Source of the DNA: CAKVON01 sp902475665
Lineage (GTDB): Bacteria; Actinomycetota; Coriobacteriia; Coriobacteriales; Atopobiaceae
NCBI GenBank assembly: GCA_036321795.1
Contig: JAWQCY010000003.1
Coordinates: 169,057 to 233,056, forward strand
DNA: 64,000 nucleotides
Direction of reading: 5' to 3'
The notes under the pieces are model-generated. The model searched no databases and was not told the origin of the DNA. It saw only the letters and a program-made list of their open reading frames with translations. How positions within the stretch are numbered: position 1 is the stretch's first letter; each line of letters opens with the position of its first letter. A program made the position numbers and the translations under genes. This document shows, one piece after another, positions 6,863 to 15,430 of the stretch.

Positions 6863-7396
6863 ATGTCTGACTTCGAGTTCTCCAACCTCATCGTCGACAT
6901 TCCCGATTATCCCGAGCCTGGCGTCATCTTCAAGGATGTCACGCCACTGCTGAGCGATCCCCAGGGTTTTGCCGCCGCGGTCGACGCAATCTGCGATCAC
7001 TTCATGGGTCGTGGCATCACCAAGGTCGTTGGTGCCGAAGCCCGCGGCTTCCTCATTGGCGCACCAATCGCCTACAGGCTTTGCGCCGGCTTCGTTCCCG
7101 CCCGTAAGCCTGGCAAGCTTCCTCGCGACGTCTATTCCGAGTCTTACTCCCTGGAGTACGGAACTGACGAACTTCAAATTCACAAGGATGCTCTTCAGCC
7201 AGGGGATAAGGTTCTGATAATCGACGACCTCATTGCTACCGGTGGCACCTCCGTTGCAAGCGCGCGTCTCGTCGAGAAGGCCGGTGCACAAATCGAGGGC
7301 TTTGCGTACCTGCTCGAACTTGCGTTTCTCAACCCGCGTGATGCCATCGCCAAGGTTTCCGACAAGGAAGTCTTCTCGCTGGTGAAGGTCGACTAG
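6863..7396 (+). CDS. apt: Adenine phosphoribosyltransferase
   Basis: Salvages adenine with PRPP to AMP in the cytoplasm. 177 residues. Diagnostic segments are the start DIPDYPEPGVIFKDVTPLL (about 12-30), GAEARGFLIGAPIA (57-70), the RKPGKLPR loop (81-88) and the PRPP-binding motif VLIIDDLIATGGT (117-129). It has a GAAAGGA binding site and follows the FtsR-like gene by 14 bases, so it is probably transcribed with it. Confidence 0.95.
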   Translation: MSDFEFSNLIVDIPDYPEPGVIFKDVTPLLSDPQGFAAAVDAICDHFMGRGITKVVGAEARGFLIGAPIAYRLCAGFVPARKPGKLPRDVYSESYSLEYGTDELQIHKDALQPGDKVLIIDDLIATGGTSVASARLVEKAGAQIEGFAYLLELAFLNPRDAIAKVSDKEVFSLVKVD

Positions 7397-7411
7397 GGGG
7401 CACGCTCTCGC

Positions 7412-9031
7412 ATGTCGAGCAATCAACGCGGCCACCTATTCGGCGGATTTCTCACTGACGATGACGTAGCGACAGTGCAAAGACACCTCTCCAAGAAGCA
7501 TCGTCTTGCGATGGTTTTCGACGGTGCCCTCATTGGACTTGTGGGTGGCTGTGTAGTCACACTCTACAGACTTGCCCTCAGCAACGCCGAAGCACTTCTC
7601 CACAGAGCCATTGGAGATGCCGGGCAATCCCCAATTGGAATTGCGGGATGGTTTTGCGTGCTTGCCTTGATACTCGTGACTGTATGCGCCCTCATGATGT
7701 GGGAACCTTATACGGTAAGCTCCGGCATCCCCCAAACCGAGGCGGAGGTCGCGGGCCAGTTGGATATGCCTTGGCATCGCGTGATGTTCGCAAAATTTGC
7801 CGAGGGCACTCTCTGCACATTTGCCGGACTATCTCTCGGACGAGAAGGACCATCGATACAGCTCGGCGGAATGGCGGGCAAGGCCGTCGCAAAACTTCTG
7901 CATAAGGATAGGGGAGACGAGCGGGTGCTCGTTACTTGCGGCGCCGCCTCAGGCATGGCCGCTGCTTTCCACGCGCCGCTTACCGGTGTGATGTTTGCCC
8001 TGGAAGAAATTCATAAGATCTTTTCGGCGCCTGTCATTGTCGGCGTGATGATGGCCTCCATCGTTTCGGATTGCTTTGTCTCACAAGTCCTGGGCGTGAG
8101 ACCAACGATCTCATTTGTGTTCCTAAAGAACCTTCCGCACGTACAATACCTGTTTGTCCTCCTAATGGGAGTTGCCCTTGGCGTACTTGGAGCACTTCAT
8201 AACCAGGGGATGTTCAAAGCGCAGGAGGCTTTTAGCCACATAAGAAGGGGAGGACCATTCGTCAGGCTCCTCATTCCTTTTGCACTTGCGGGATTGATCG
8301 CATTTACATTTCCCCAACTACTATGCGGTGGCGACGGAATCATTGAAGTCGTCAGAAATTCAAGCGCAAAGAGCCTTGCATTTCTCGTCATCCTTCTCAT
8401 TGCAAAGTACGCCTTCACCACCATATGCTTTGGTTCGGGATCTCCAGGCGGAACTCTGTTGCCCCTGGTAGTCATGGGAGCGCTTTCAGGCTGCATCTTC
8501 GGTAATGTCTTCACGATTTGCTTCGGTATCAACCAGGCGTTTCTCACCAACTTCATTGTTCTGGGTATTGCCGGTCTCTTTGCAAGCGTTGTAAGGGCAC
8601 CCATCACAGGCATTGTGCTTGTATTCGAACTAACTGGCAGCCTCGACTCGCTACTCTCCGCGTCAATCGTAACGATGGCAGCATATGTGACAGCCGACCT
8701 CATTGGCATTGAGCCCTTTTATGAGCGACTCCTGGCAAAGCTTCTGTGCAATACAGGTGAGGATGCAAAGGCGTCATTTAGGATGCCCGAGAAAATTCTT
8801 CACGAACATGTCGTCGAAGCTGGTTCCACAGCGGATGGATCAACGATTCGCGACATCTCATGGCCAGATAAATGCCTGGTTGTTACCGTCGTTCGTAGTG
8901 GCGCAGAATATGTACCCACGGGAGAAATGAAGCTCCAAGCCCTTGATCGTCTCATCATTATCATGAGTGAATCAAATGAGTCAGACTCCGAGAAGGGCAT
9001 CAGGCGTGTCTGCAGAGGAACAGTTATCTAA
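7412..9031 (+). CDS. ClC family chloride channel/antiporter with TrkA-C domain
   Basis: A 539-residue membrane protein with about a dozen hydrophobic segments. The ClC chloride-path motifs are visible: SSGIP (103-107), GREGP (143-147, gating glutamate 145) and GSGSPGGTLLPLVV in the second half. The glutamate pair in FALEEIHKIF (198-199) occupies the place of the internal proton glutamate of ClC-ec1, which favours a proton-coupled antiporter over a channel. The last 90 residues resemble a TrkA-C regulatory domain (TIRDISWPDKCLVVTVVRSG ... LIIIM). It follows apt by 15 bases and ends the rightward block. Confidence 0.88.
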   Translation: MSSNQRGHLFGGFLTDDDVATVQRHLSKKHRLAMVFDGALIGLVGGCVVTLYRLALSNAEALLHRAIGDAGQSPIGIAGWFCVLALILVTVCALMMWEPYTVSSGIPQTEAEVAGQLDMPWHRVMFAKFAEGTLCTFAGLSLGREGPSIQLGGMAGKAVAKLLHKDRGDERVLVTCGAASGMAAAFHAPLTGVMFALEEIHKIFSAPVIVGVMMASIVSDCFVSQVLGVRPTISFVFLKNLPHVQYLFVLLMGVALGVLGALHNQGMFKAQEAFSHIRRGGPFVRLLIPFALAGLIAFTFPQLLCGGDGIIEVVRNSSAKSLAFLVILLIAKYAFTTICFGSGSPGGTLLPLVVMGALSGCIFGNVFTICFGINQAFLTNFIVLGIAGLFASVVRAPITGIVLVFELTGSLDSLLSASIVTMAAYVTADLIGIEPFYERLLAKLLCNTGEDAKASFRMPEKILHEHVVEAGSTADGSTIRDISWPDKCLVVTVVRSGAEYVPTGEMKLQALDRLIIIMSESNESDSEKGIRRVCRGTVI

Positions 9032-9035
9032 TAGA

Positions 9036-9067
9036 AGAGCCGTGCTCCCAACTTGGAAGACGGCTCT
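9036..9067. terminator. Convergent hairpin between clc and trxB
   Basis: AGAGCCGT and ACGGCTCT pair across a 16-base loop between two convergent genes. T-runs are weak on both sides, so a bidirectional terminator is likely but not certain. Confidence 0.5.
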
Positions 9068-9100
9068 ATTACGTAATGTAGCTACTTTACATAAGATATA

Positions 9101-10033
9101 TTATCGCGCATTTAGATATCTCAAGGCTGATTGAGCAGCAACTGCTCCATCACCAACGGCAGTAACGACCTGGCGTAGAGAGGTTGTCCTGACATCACCA
9201 GCAGCAAATATCCCAGGGATGGATGTGCTGAGCTCGGAATTTGTTTCGATATAACCATTCGAATCAAGCTTACAAAGGCTCATTGCAAGCTGGCTGTTTG
9301 GAACTCTACCGACACAGACAAAAAGCCCGAACGTGGTGTCGTGCCTGATAGTACGCCTCGATCCATCGGAAATGCTCTCAAGCGTAAGTTCACGAAGGCC
9401 CTGATCGCCTGATACCGCAACAATCCGAGATTCAAATAGAACTCTGACGTTTTGACATTCGGAAAGACGCCCTACAAGCAGTTTGTCGGCGCGAAGTTTT
9501 TGCCCACGAACAACAACCGTTACATGCGCAGCAAGCCTCGAAAGAAATATGGCATCCTCAACAGCAGTGTTTCCACCGCCAATGATATATACGGGTTTAT
9601 TACGGAAGAACATTCCGTCGCAGGTGGCACAATACGATATGCCTTTCCCAACAAATTTTGACTCCCCGTCAAAATTTGCATGTTTAGGGCGCGATCCAGT
9701 TGCAAACAATATGCTAGAAGCCATGTAGTTTGACTCTGCAACATTTACAACAAACAAATCACGAGGGCCTTGCTCGATACTACTAACTTCAAGCATTTTA
9801 ACTTGTGCACCAAAAGTAACTGCTTGCTCACGCATCGAATCCGTAAGGTCAAATCCATTTGCCGTAATAACACCAGGGTAATTCTCGATGTCATTAGCCA
9901 GAATTGCCTGACCACCGATTGATTCCCGTTCAAACACAACTACGTCAAGACCATATCTACCCGCGTAAAGAGCAGCAGACAATCCAGCGGGACCTCCACC
10001 GATAATTGCAAGATCATACAAGCGCTCCCCCAT
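9101..10033 (-). CDS. trxB: Thioredoxin-disulfide reductase
   Basis: A flavoprotein of 310 residues that passes electrons from NADPH to thioredoxin. The FAD-binding GGGPAG (12-17), the redox-active CATC (135-138), the NADPH-site segment IIGGGNTAVEDA and the C-terminal GIFAAGDV are all present. ATG 10033 was chosen over an upstream start because GGGAGGTAGAGGAA immediately precedes it. It is the last gene of a leftward group behind nrdR and dut, 69 bases after dut. Codon use here is more AT-rich than in the genes to either side. Confidence 0.93.
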   Translation of the reverse strand: MGERLYDLAIIGGGPAGLSAALYAGRYGLDVVVFERESIGGQAILANDIENYPGVITANGFDLTDSMREQAVTFGAQVKMLEVSSIEQGPRDLFVVNVAESNYMASSILFATGSRPKHANFDGESKFVGKGISYCATCDGMFFRNKPVYIIGGGNTAVEDAIFLSRLAAHVTVVVRGQKLRADKLLVGRLSECQNVRVLFESRIVAVSGDQGLRELTLESISDGSRRTIRHDTTFGLFVCVGRVPNSQLAMSLCKLDSNGYIETNSELSTSIPGIFAAGDVRTTSLRQVVTAVGDGAVAAQSALRYLNAR

Positions 10034-10101
10034 TTCCTCTACCTCCCAATCGTCGGGTGACAAGCAATGCAACAAGAGAAGGCTAGTATGCCAACATCAA
10101 A

Positions 10102-10548
10102 TTAAACGCCACTTGAGCCAAAGCCACCGATTCCGCGATCCGTAACGTCAAGCTCTTTGACCTCCACCAGATCAACAACTGGAACGCGCTGAATAACCAA
10201 TTGGGCAATCCTGTCGCCACGAGATATATGAATATCGTTGTTTGGATCTAGATTTATCGCACAAACCTTCAGCTCGCCTCTGTAATGCGCGTCAACAAGA
10301 CCAGGAGTATTTGCCATAGACAGACCCAGCTTAAGGGCCAGACCACTTCTAGGCTGCACAAACCCCGCATAACCATCAGGAATAGCAACTGCGAGACCAG
10401 TTCCAATTAGACGCCTCTCAAAAGGCCTAAGAACAACGCTTTCGCTAGCCCTCAGATCAAGTCCAGCATCACCTTCATAGGCATAAGAGGGAAGCTCAAC
10501 GCTGTCGTCAAGACGCTTAATGGGGAGGCTGATTCTTTCTGCAATCAT
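10102..10548 (-). CDS. dut: dUTP diphosphatase (trimeric dUTPase)
   Basis: Hydrolyses dUTP to dUMP, keeping uracil out of DNA and supplying thymidylate synthesis. The five family motifs can be followed in 148 residues: AGLDLRA (I), PRSGLALK (II), GLVDAHYRGELKV (III), RGDRIAQLVI (IV) and the glycine-rich tail GIGGFGSSG (V). Its ATG overlaps the nrdR stop (ATGA, 10545-10548), so translation is coupled. The pairing with NrdR links dUTP clearance with deoxyribonucleotide supply. Confidence 0.95.
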   Translation of the reverse strand: MIAERISLPIKRLDDSVELPSYAYEGDAGLDLRASESVVLRPFERRLIGTGLAVAIPDGYAGFVQPRSGLALKLGLSMANTPGLVDAHYRGELKVCAINLDPNNDIHISRGDRIAQLVIQRVPVVDLVEVKELDVTDRGIGGFGSSGV

Positions 10549-10994
10549 CGCGACAGACTCCTAAGCTCTTCGCTGAATTCATCGAGGTCTTTAAAGTCTC
10601 TATAAACAGAGGCAAATCTGACATAGGCAACTTTATCAACATCAATAAATCGCTTAAGGACTAGGCTGCCAATCTCAGAGGAAGGAAACTCGGAGATGCC
10701 ACCGTCCCTTAGTTCGCCTTCGACGCTGTCAATAAGGGAATCGAGCTTCTCAATCGGAACATCACGTTTTACTGTAGCAGTGAGAAGGCCTCTCATTAAC
10801 TTCTGCCGATCGAACGGCTCCTTCGATCCATCCTTCTTAAGGACAAGAAGAGGGACCTCTTCTCGACGCTCATACGTAGTAAAACGATGGCCGCAGCCAA
10901 TGCATTCACGTCGACGACGAATAGCATCGTTATTTTCAGAAGGTCTTGAATCAACAACCCTCGACTCATCACAGCCACACTTTGGACAACGCAT
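10545..10994 (-). CDS. nrdR: Transcriptional repressor of ribonucleotide reductase genes
   Basis: 149 residues with an N-terminal zinc ribbon (Cys3, Cys6, Cys31, Cys34) and the conserved RRRRECIGCGHRFTTYER segment, followed by an ATP-cone domain (PLLVLKKDGSKEPFDRQKL onward). NrdR senses ATP/dATP and represses nrd genes through NrdR boxes. The binding site AAAGGAGC precedes ATG 10994. A hairpin (GTTTAA/TTAAAC) in the 111-base gap upstream may end transcription from the YneA-like gene. Confidence 0.96.
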   Translation of the reverse strand: MRCPKCGCDESRVVDSRPSENNDAIRRRRECIGCGHRFTTYERREEVPLLVLKKDGSKEPFDRQKLMRGLLTATVKRDVPIEKLDSLIDSVEGELRDGGISEFPSSEIGSLVLKRFIDVDKVAYVRFASVYRDFKDLDEFSEELRSLSR

Positions 10995-11105
10995 CGAAGC
11001 TCCTTTGGAAGGGGTTCACGTTAGTCCTAATCATAAGTAATGAAGGGTAGAAGCGACTCAACGACGGTAAGAGTACTGTTTAAAAACCAGAGCAACTTAA
11101 ACATT

Positions 11106-11537
11106 CTAATGGGAAGCAGGGACGCAAATAGTCTGTCCTGGATGAATCAGACCACCATCAAGCTCATTGATTTCAATGATGTAGTCAGCCACATCATTAG
11201 TTGTTACGTTATCGATTGGATGTTTTTCAGCAATAGACCAAATCGTATCACCCGAGTGGACTCGAACAATTTCAGTCGCACTATTGCTGAGGGAAGAATT
11301 AGTTTCGAGAATGCCAGCATGAGTAATAACGAACCCTAGAGATACGAGAAAAACAATGCAGCTGGCAATAAATACGCGCAGCATCAATGCCTCATGCGAA
11401 GAAACGCGCCTGACAGCTACTTGCGAAGCAATGGAAGATCGAGGCGAAGAGCAGCAATCGATCACGCGAAATGCAGTAGAAGACTGCTTAAGGGCGGCCG
11501 TTCCATCAATTGAAACCCTGTAGCTTCCCGACATCAT
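11106..11537 (-). CDS. YneA-like SOS membrane protein with LysM domain
   Basis: 143 residues: a soluble basic N-terminus (1-50), one membrane helix (about 51-74) and a C-terminal LysM domain (89-141; VRVHSGDTIWSIAEKH ... LIHPGQTICVPA). The single helix plus LysM and the position divergent from lexA match YneA, the SOS-induced division inhibitor of Bacillus and related cell division suppressors in other Gram-positives. The 50-residue N-terminal extension is absent from Bacillus YneA. ATG 11537 has an AAGGAG site 7 bases away. LexA-box-like sites upstream (11606-11698) support damage induction. Function is inferred from context. Confidence 0.7.
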   Translation of the reverse strand: MMSGSYRVSIDGTAALKQSSTAFRVIDCCSSPRSSIASQVAVRRVSSHEALMLRVFIASCIVFLVSLGFVITHAGILETNSSLSNSATEIVRVHSGDTIWSIAEKHPIDNVTTNDVADYIIEINELDGGLIHPGQTICVPASH

Positions 11538-11605
11538 TGAATTCTCCTTCGCTCCCCTTGTTTGTCCTGTCTGTTATACGTTTTTGACCAGACACTAATA
11601 GAAGG

Positions 11606-11617
11606 GAACATTTGTTC
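11606..11617. promoter_or_regulatory. LexA box 1 (perfect)
   Basis: GAAC-ATTT-GTTC, a perfect 4-4-4 inverted repeat matching the Gram-positive SOS box core. It is closest to the YneA-like gene (69 bases from its ATG). Confidence 0.85.
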
Positions 11618-11634
11618 TTACCTAAATTATGTGC

Positions 11635-11646
11635 AAACATCTGTTC
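11635..11646. promoter_or_regulatory. LexA box 2 (one mismatch)
   Basis: AAAC-ATCT-GTTC, with one half-site base off the consensus, 17 bases beyond box 1. Confidence 0.6.
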
Positions 11647-11662
11647 GTGTCAATATGAATCA

Positions 11663-11674
11663 GAACAAATGTTT
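11663..11674. promoter_or_regulatory. LexA box 3 (one mismatch)
   Basis: GAAC-AAAT-GTTT, one base off the palindrome. It sits between the two divergent genes, 51 bases before the lexA start. Confidence 0.6.
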
Positions 11675-11686
11675 GCGAAGGATTCA

Positions 11687-11698
11687 GAACGGATGTAC
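11687..11698. promoter_or_regulatory. LexA box 4 (weak)
   Basis: GAAC-GGAT-GTAC, one mismatch in the second half-site, 26 bases before the lexA ATG, where binding would block the lexA promoter. Confidence 0.5.
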
Positions 11699-11724
11699 TA
11701 TTGAATAGTCGAAAGGAGAATGCG

Positions 11725-12390
11725 ATGACAAAGGGTAAGCTCAGCGCTCGTCAGAACGAGATCTATAAATACATCTGCTCCTATTCCCAGTCGCATGGTT
11801 TCCCACCCTCCGTCAGGGAAATCGGAAAAGCGGTCGGTCTTGCATCCCCCTCTACCGTCCATATGCATCTCAAAGTGCTTGAAGACAACGGTCTAATTAG
11901 GAGAGACTCTAATAAGCCTCGAACCATTGAGGTTGTGTCGAAGGAGAAGAAAGAGGGGTCGGATCTTCCCGAGCCCGAGAAGATTGCTCGAGTTAGTCTT
12001 GATTTGGATGCCAATCTGATTTCCCTTCCCGTTGTTGGAAGAGTTGCTGCTGGTCAGCCTATCCTCGCTGAGCAAAACGTAGAAGAGAACCTGAGCCTTC
12101 CCACCAGTATTGTTGGTGACTACAGTTCATTCATCCTTCGTGTACACGGAGAATCAATGATTAATGCAGGCATTTTCGACGGTGACTATATCGTTGTAAA
12201 AGAACAAAACGATGCTCACAATGGGGAAATTGTCGTTGCCATGATTGACGACTCGGCGACTGTAAAGACTTTCTACCGTGAACGCAATAGGGTCAGGCTG
12301 CAACCCGAAAATGAGACTATGGAACCGATTTACGTTAAGAACCCAACAATCATCGGTCGGGTTACCGCACTAATTCGTTCCATTTCATAA
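11725..12390 (+). CDS. lexA: LexA repressor
   Basis: Represses the SOS regulon and cleaves itself when RecA filaments form. In 221 residues there is a winged-helix DNA-binding domain (SARQNEIYKYI ... PSVREIGKAVGL ... STVHMHLKVLE), the cleavage site Ala109-Gly110 (VAAGQP), the catalytic Ser144 (HGESM) and Lys181 (VKTF). ATG 11725 has AAAGGAG at 11712-11718, better than a TTG at 11701. The upstream boxes indicate autoregulation. The stop overlaps the ATG of the following membrane gene (TAATG). Confidence 0.96.
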   Translation: MTKGKLSARQNEIYKYICSYSQSHGFPPSVREIGKAVGLASPSTVHMHLKVLEDNGLIRRDSNKPRTIEVVSKEKKEGSDLPEPEKIARVSLDLDANLISLPVVGRVAAGQPILAEQNVEENLSLPTSIVGDYSSFILRVHGESMINAGIFDGDYIVVKEQNDAHNGEIVVAMIDDSATVKTFYRERNRVRLQPENETMEPIYVKNPTIIGRVTALIRSIS

Positions 12391-13190
12391 TGCTTCGCAT
12401 GACAAATCATCACATCAATCGTTCTGATAGCCCCTGCCCTTCAGCCGACAAGGGCAGGGTTTATCTGTTTGATGCGATTAGAGGTTTCTCAGTTGCTTCA
12501 ATGGTGTGCTTTCATTTGACCTATGACCTCGTATTCCTTTGGGGTTATGAGTTGCCATGGTTTTATGGTCTATACCAGGACATTTGGCGCAACTCGATTT
12601 CCTGGACCTTCTTATTCCTTGCAGGAATTATGTGCCACTACTCAAGGAACAACGCAGCTAGGTCATTAAAACTTCTCGTTCTATCCGCGCTTATATTCAT
12701 TGCCACTTCGATAGCGGCTGTCGATACACCAATTAATTTCGGAATCATCTTCTGTCTTGGATTATGCGGTTTTATTGCATGGTCAGTAGAGCGTTGCGGC
12801 GGATTGGAGCTTGCAGATAGTAAGTGTCTCCTATTTGGACTCTTATCTCTGACACTTTTTGCAATTTGCCTACATGTGCCAAGTGGCTATATAACCACGC
12901 CATTTGGCTCGTATCAAATTCCGAGGGCAATGTATTCTAGTGGTCTATTTTCATGGGCGGGATTTCCAGGACCTGGTTTTACCTCGGGCGATTACTATCC
13001 GATATTGCCTTATGCGTTTATGTATCTCGCTGGATTGTTTTTTGGGAGACCTATCAAGCATCAAATTGAGCTTTTAAGTCATCCGCCAATTCGTTGCAAA
13101 GCGCTGGAGCTGCTCGGCAGACATGCCCTTCTCGTATATATTGTTCATCAGCCGCTGATACTTATACTACTGACATTAAGCTTCGGATGA
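12390..13190 (+). CDS. DUF1624/HGSNAT-type membrane protein
   Basis: 266 residues with about seven hydrophobic helices. The start FDAIRGFSVASMVCFHLTYD (about residues 27-46) matches the DUF1624 signature (R...D..RG, an Fx.H pattern), related to heparan-alpha-glucosaminide acetyltransferases that move acyl groups across membranes. The substrate is unknown. Its ATG shares a base with the lexA stop, so it is co-translated and probably damage-regulated with lexA, an unusual association. The last 15 bases overlap the convergent hflX gene. Confidence 0.65.
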   Translation: MLRMTNHHINRSDSPCPSADKGRVYLFDAIRGFSVASMVCFHLTYDLVFLWGYELPWFYGLYQDIWRNSISWTFLFLAGIMCHYSRNNAARSLKLLVLSALIFIATSIAAVDTPINFGIIFCLGLCGFIAWSVERCGGLELADSKCLLFGLLSLTLFAICLHVPSGYITTPFGSYQIPRAMYSSGLFSWAGFPGPGFTSGDYYPILPYAFMYLAGLFFGRPIKHQIELLSHPPIRCKALELLGRHALLVYIVHQPLILILLTLSFG

Positions 13191-14495
13191 CGCTTGGTCA
13201 TTGGATATACCTACTGAATACGGGAGTAGCATGGCTTGCATACGCTTCGATGCACTGACCGTTAAAAGCAAACCCTCATTTTCATAGGTCTCTCTAATTA
13301 CCCTACAGCGCTCATGAGCCATCTTCATTAGATAGCCCTTCGAATAAGGAATCCGAACGGTAAGAATCGAATCTCCTTCTGATGCCTTACGCGAGATTTC
13401 GAACAACAATTCATCAATGTCAGAACCATATGCAGCTGAAACGAAAAGACAGCCTGGATACTGTGCGCGCAATTCATCGACTTTCTCAGACCGAATTAAA
13501 TCGACCTTATTTAGAACGACGAGATACGGTGTGTCCCCCACTCCAATTTGTTTGAGAATTGAATCGACAGTTCTCAGCTCACGAGACAGATTAGAATCGC
13601 TTGCGTCCACAACACGCAGTACAAGGTCGGCATTCTTAACTTCCGAAAGAGTCGACTTAAAAGACTCAATGAGGGTCGTAGGTAGTTTTTGGATAAAACC
13701 GACAGTATCAGTAAGCGTGAACTTCCTGCCCTCATCCAAGTCCAATGCTCGCGTCGTGGGATCAAGCGTTGCAAATAGCTCGTCTTTCGCATACACATCT
13801 GAGCCAGACAGCCTATTTAGCAGCGTAGACTTGCCCGCATTCGTATAACCAGCCATGGCAACTCGATAGACGCCAGACTCCCAGCGCGCCTTGCTCTGAG
13901 TCGAACGGCGAGTATCTAGACGGGCAAGCTCGTTACGCAGGGTGGTCATACGCTTGCGAATAAGACGTCTGTCTACCTCAAGCTGGCTTTCACCCTGACC
14001 AAACCTAGAGCCAATGCCGCCTCTCGTTTGCTCACCAACAAGGTGACTCCACATTCCACGAAGACGTGGATATAGATACTGCAATTGAGCAAGCTGAACC
14101 TGCAAGCGACCCTCATGCGTTGTTGCATGAACGCCAAATATATCGAGAATCAATGCCGTACGGTCAATAATCTTAACTGGCGAGCCCACAATCTTTTCGA
14201 GATTTGATTGCTGAGACGGCGTGAGTTCATCGTCAAAGATGACAACATCGGCATCGAGGCTCTTCACCAGATGAACGAGCTCTTCGGTCTTTCCTGAACC
14301 AATAAAAGTTCTCGAAACGGGTTTATCGAGCCTTTGGGTGAGAGAAGCAACGACTTCAGCCCCATCAGTTTGAGCAAGACGTTCAAGCTCAGCCATTGAG
14401 TCTTCAAGTGGCCACTCAGAAGACCCTAGGTCAACTCCAACGAGGATGGCTTTTTCAGGCACAAAGGCAGTATCAAAAGGTTTAAACCGTGCCAT
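13176..14495 (-). CDS. hflX: Ribosome-associated GTPase HflX
   Basis: A 439-residue GTPase that rescues or splits stalled ribosomes in characterised bacteria. The HflX N-domain (FIGSGKTEEL, DELTPSQQSNLE, GVHATTHEGRLQVQLAQL), a coiled linker with GGIGSRFGQGESQLE, and a G domain with GYTNAGKST (216-224), DTVGF and NKVD are present, followed by a small C-terminal domain. Its ATG overlaps the miaA stop (TGATG). The miaA-hflX order is common in bacteria. Confidence 0.93.
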   Translation of the reverse strand: MARFKPFDTAFVPEKAILVGVDLGSSEWPLEDSMAELERLAQTDGAEVVASLTQRLDKPVSRTFIGSGKTEELVHLVKSLDADVVIFDDELTPSQQSNLEKIVGSPVKIIDRTALILDIFGVHATTHEGRLQVQLAQLQYLYPRLRGMWSHLVGEQTRGGIGSRFGQGESQLEVDRRLIRKRMTTLRNELARLDTRRSTQSKARWESGVYRVAMAGYTNAGKSTLLNRLSGSDVYAKDELFATLDPTTRALDLDEGRKFTLTDTVGFIQKLPTTLIESFKSTLSEVKNADLVLRVVDASDSNLSRELRTVDSILKQIGVGDTPYLVVLNKVDLIRSEKVDELRAQYPGCLFVSAAYGSDIDELLFEISRKASEGDSILTVRIPYSKGYLMKMAHERCRVIRETYENEGLLLTVSASKRMQAMLLPYSVGISNDQASSEA

Positions 14496-15430
14496 CAGCG
14501 ATCCCGTCCAATCGTACGGGCGTCACGAAGAACGACGGAAGCTGCCTCTTCAGGAGAAAGCTCATCCATATCCAAAACATTCGCACGTCCATCTCGCTTA
14601 ATCCAAGAGAGCTGCCTCTTGGCATAGCGCCTTGTACGCGCCTTCGTACTGCCAATAGCATCATCGAGCTTGATTCTGCCCTGAAGGTAGTCAATGCACT
14701 CGGAATATCCGATAGCCTGACTCGCGGTCAAACTAAGCTCTATGCCACTCGACAGAAGCGTCTCAACCTCATCAACGAGACCAGATTCAAACATGGTATC
14801 GACACGTGCGTCAATCCTTCCATACAACCGCTCGCGACTCATTGTGAGCGCAAAGATGCGTGACGGGTAATGGGGAGAACGTGACTTTAAGCCCCTATGT
14901 CTGACCGCATAGGACGTGCCCTCATCAAGGAGCTCAAGAGCTCGCACAACCCTGCGAACATTGTTTGGATGAATCAGTTCGGCGCTCATCGGATCTCGCT
15001 CGTTAAGCATGGCGTATAGGGCACCAACGCCCTTCTCGGCAGCAATCGCCTCATAACGCGAGCGTGTTACGTTCCCAACAGCACCTGCAGGAAACTCCAT
15101 CTCGTCAATTACGGCATCAAGGTATAAGCCAGTACCTCCGCACAAGACTGGGGTGCGTCCATTGGAGAGAAGGGCATCTACGCAGTTGCGAGCATCGGCC
15201 TGGAATAACTCGACCGAATAGTCGTCGCCAGGATCACAAACGTCAACCATGAGCAACGGAACACGTCTTTCGGCGACTGGAACCTTTGCGGTACCAATGT
15301 CCATGCCTCGATACACCTGCATGGCATCAACGGACACAACGGCCGAATCGAGGGCCTCAGCAACAATGTCAGCAATCTCGCTCTTCCCCGAAGCGGTAGG
15401 TCCAACTATGCAGAATACCCTGGAGCACAT
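14495..15430 (-). CDS. miaA: tRNA dimethylallyltransferase
   Basis: Adds the dimethylallyl group to A37 of tRNAs reading UNN codons, the substrate later methylthiolated by MiaB encoded just upstream. 311 residues with a P-loop GPTASGKS (10-17), the VDAMQVYRGMDIGTAK segment and GGTGLYL. Its ATG overlaps the miaB stop (TAATG), so the two successive enzymes are translationally coupled. Length is typical. Confidence 0.95.
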   Translation of the reverse strand: MCSRVFCIVGPTASGKSEIADIVAEALDSAVVSVDAMQVYRGMDIGTAKVPVAERRVPLLMVDVCDPGDDYSVELFQADARNCVDALLSNGRTPVLCGGTGLYLDAVIDEMEFPAGAVGNVTRSRYEAIAAEKGVGALYAMLNERDPMSAELIHPNNVRRVVRALELLDEGTSYAVRHRGLKSRSPHYPSRIFALTMSRERLYGRIDARVDTMFESGLVDEVETLLSSGIELSLTASQAIGYSECIDYLQGRIKLDDAIGSTKARTRRYAKRQLSWIKRDGRANVLDMDELSPEEAASVVLRDARTIGRDR

